The notes beneath the pieces are model-generated. The model had not been told where the DNA came from. It worked only from the letters and a program-made list of their open reading frames with translations, and did not search any database. Below are positions 15,826 to 16,263 of a DNA stretch of 16,263 nucleotides, piece after piece (position 1 is the stretch's first letter; each line of letters starts with the position of its first letter). The stretch comes from an uncultured Clostridia bacterium (GTDB lineage Bacteria; Bacillota; Clostridia; Oscillospirales; CAG-272), in assembly GCA_945936265.1 (NCBI GenBank), contig CAMETB010000016.1, positions 1 through 16,263 of the forward strand, given 5' to 3'. The position numbers were made by a program, and so were the translations under genes.

Positions 15826-16263
15826 TTACACACTCTCCTTTTTGAATTGAGAGTTGTATATTTCCGAATATACGAGACAGTTTTTAATAAGATCGGAGTG
15901 CGTACCTATACCTACGGCGCGCCCGTCGTCCATAACTATTATTTTATCCGCATTCATTATGGATGATGTCCTTTGCGAAACTATAAATGTAGTGGGATGA
16001 TAATCTATTTTCGCTATGGCACGGCGCAAAGCGGCGTCGGTCGCAAAATCGAGAGCGGAGGAGCTGTCGTCAAGTATCAGTATTTCGGGTCTCCTTACAA
16101 GCGCTCTCGCTATTGTAAAGCGCTGCCTTTGTCCTCCGGAGAGGTTTTTACCGCCCTGTTCTATAACGGAGTCAAGCCCGTTTTCTTTTGATTTCAATAT
16201 ATCGCTTGCCTGCGCTATATCGATGGCTTCTTTTATTTCTTCATCTGTTGCGTCCGGATTTCC
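15826..16263 (-). CDS. ABC exporter half-transporter, degenerate-site subunit (partial)
   Basis: Only the last 145 residues are in the window. The N-terminus, TM domain, Walker A and Q-loop lie beyond the right edge. Visible parts are the canonical signature LSGGQRQR, Walker B ILILDDSSSALD with Asp where the catalytic Glu should be, and the switch segment IVSQRTSS with Gln in place of His. These two changes are those of the degenerate-site subunit in heterodimeric exporters (TM287 type). The downstream subunit has the complementary set, so the two should pair. The stop TAA is one base before the next ATG, and the downstream ribosome site is inside this gene's last codons, which suggests coupled translation in near equal amounts. 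Confidence 0.9.
   Translation of the reverse strand, partial: GNPDATDEEIKEAIDIAQASDILKSKENGLDSVIEQGGKNLSGGQRQRFTIARALVRRPEILILDDSSSALDFATDAALRRAIAKIDYHPTTFIVSQRTSSIMNADKIIVMDDGRAVGIGTHSDLIKNCLVYSEIYNSQFKKESV
15835..15840 (-). promoter_or_regulatory. Ribosome binding site of the second ABC gene
   Basis: AAGGAG lies in the last codons of the upstream ABC gene, 10 bases before the ATG at 15824. It is too close to the in-frame GTG at 15833 to serve it, so it decides the start. Confidence 0.7.

Noticed and set aside
1..16263. CRISPR arrays, transposon ends, phage genes, tRNA or rRNA genes, riboswitches
   Set aside because: Reading both strands I found no regularly spaced repeats, no recombinase-like proteins, no tRNA-like cloverleaf or rRNA stretch and no leader I could match to a riboswitch class. 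A covariance-model scan would be needed for a firm negative.

Overview
The window reads as a chromosomal segment of an anaerobic member of the Clostridia (Bacillota). The grounds are strong GGAGG-type ribosome binding sites, consensus sigma-A promoters, intrinsic hairpin-plus-T terminators, a Bacillus/phi3T-type thymidylate synthase and a FakB-FakA pair. Genus-level placement is a guess. Genes are dense and mostly housekeeping. I see no transposase, integrase, phage gene, CRISPR array, tRNA or rRNA, and no gene-free stretch longer than about 250 bases.

Layout. (1) 1-3409, minus strand: a three-gene signalling operon, read right to left. It encodes a multi-TM sensor whose C-terminal kinase-like region has lost its catalytic residues, then a membrane histidine kinase that keeps its H and N boxes, then a NarL/LuxR-type response regulator cut by the window edge. 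The first junction is an ATGA overlap and the second a TAA directly followed by ATG. (2) 3554-4893, minus strand: thyA-folA (thymidylate synthase and dihydrofolate reductase), which make dTMP and recycle the folate. They are driven by a perfect TTGACA-17-TATAAT promoter placed back to back with the lepA promoter. (3) 4989-8054, plus strand: lepA-hemW with an ATGA overlap. (4) 8139-8888, plus strand: an XRE-family DNA-binding protein with four predicted membrane segments and its own promoter. (5) 8889-9141: a hairpin-rich intergenic region with a very strong terminator. (6) 9142-11695, plus strand: fakB (DegV family) and fakA, the two parts of fatty acid kinase. They end at a 21-bp-stem terminator shared with the convergent operon. 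(7) 11857-16263, minus strand: two ABC exporter half-subunits (the first partial), then pyk and an HdeD/DUF308 membrane protein, with very tight junctions.

How the genes work together. ThyA produces dihydrofolate, which FolA reduces. FakB presents a fatty acid to FakA for phosphorylation, so exogenous acyl chains can enter phospholipid synthesis. The two ABC subunits carry complementary degenerate residues and should form a heterodimer with one catalytic and one degenerate ATP site. The sensor, kinase and regulator are best read as one signalling unit in which the 7TM protein acts as receptor or scaffold and the second protein supplies the phosphate.

The best candidate for something under-described is that pseudokinase-sensor/kinase/regulator module. 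The structured 8889-9141 intergenic region and the tight linkage of pyk to an exporter come next. Nothing here proves a wholly new system.
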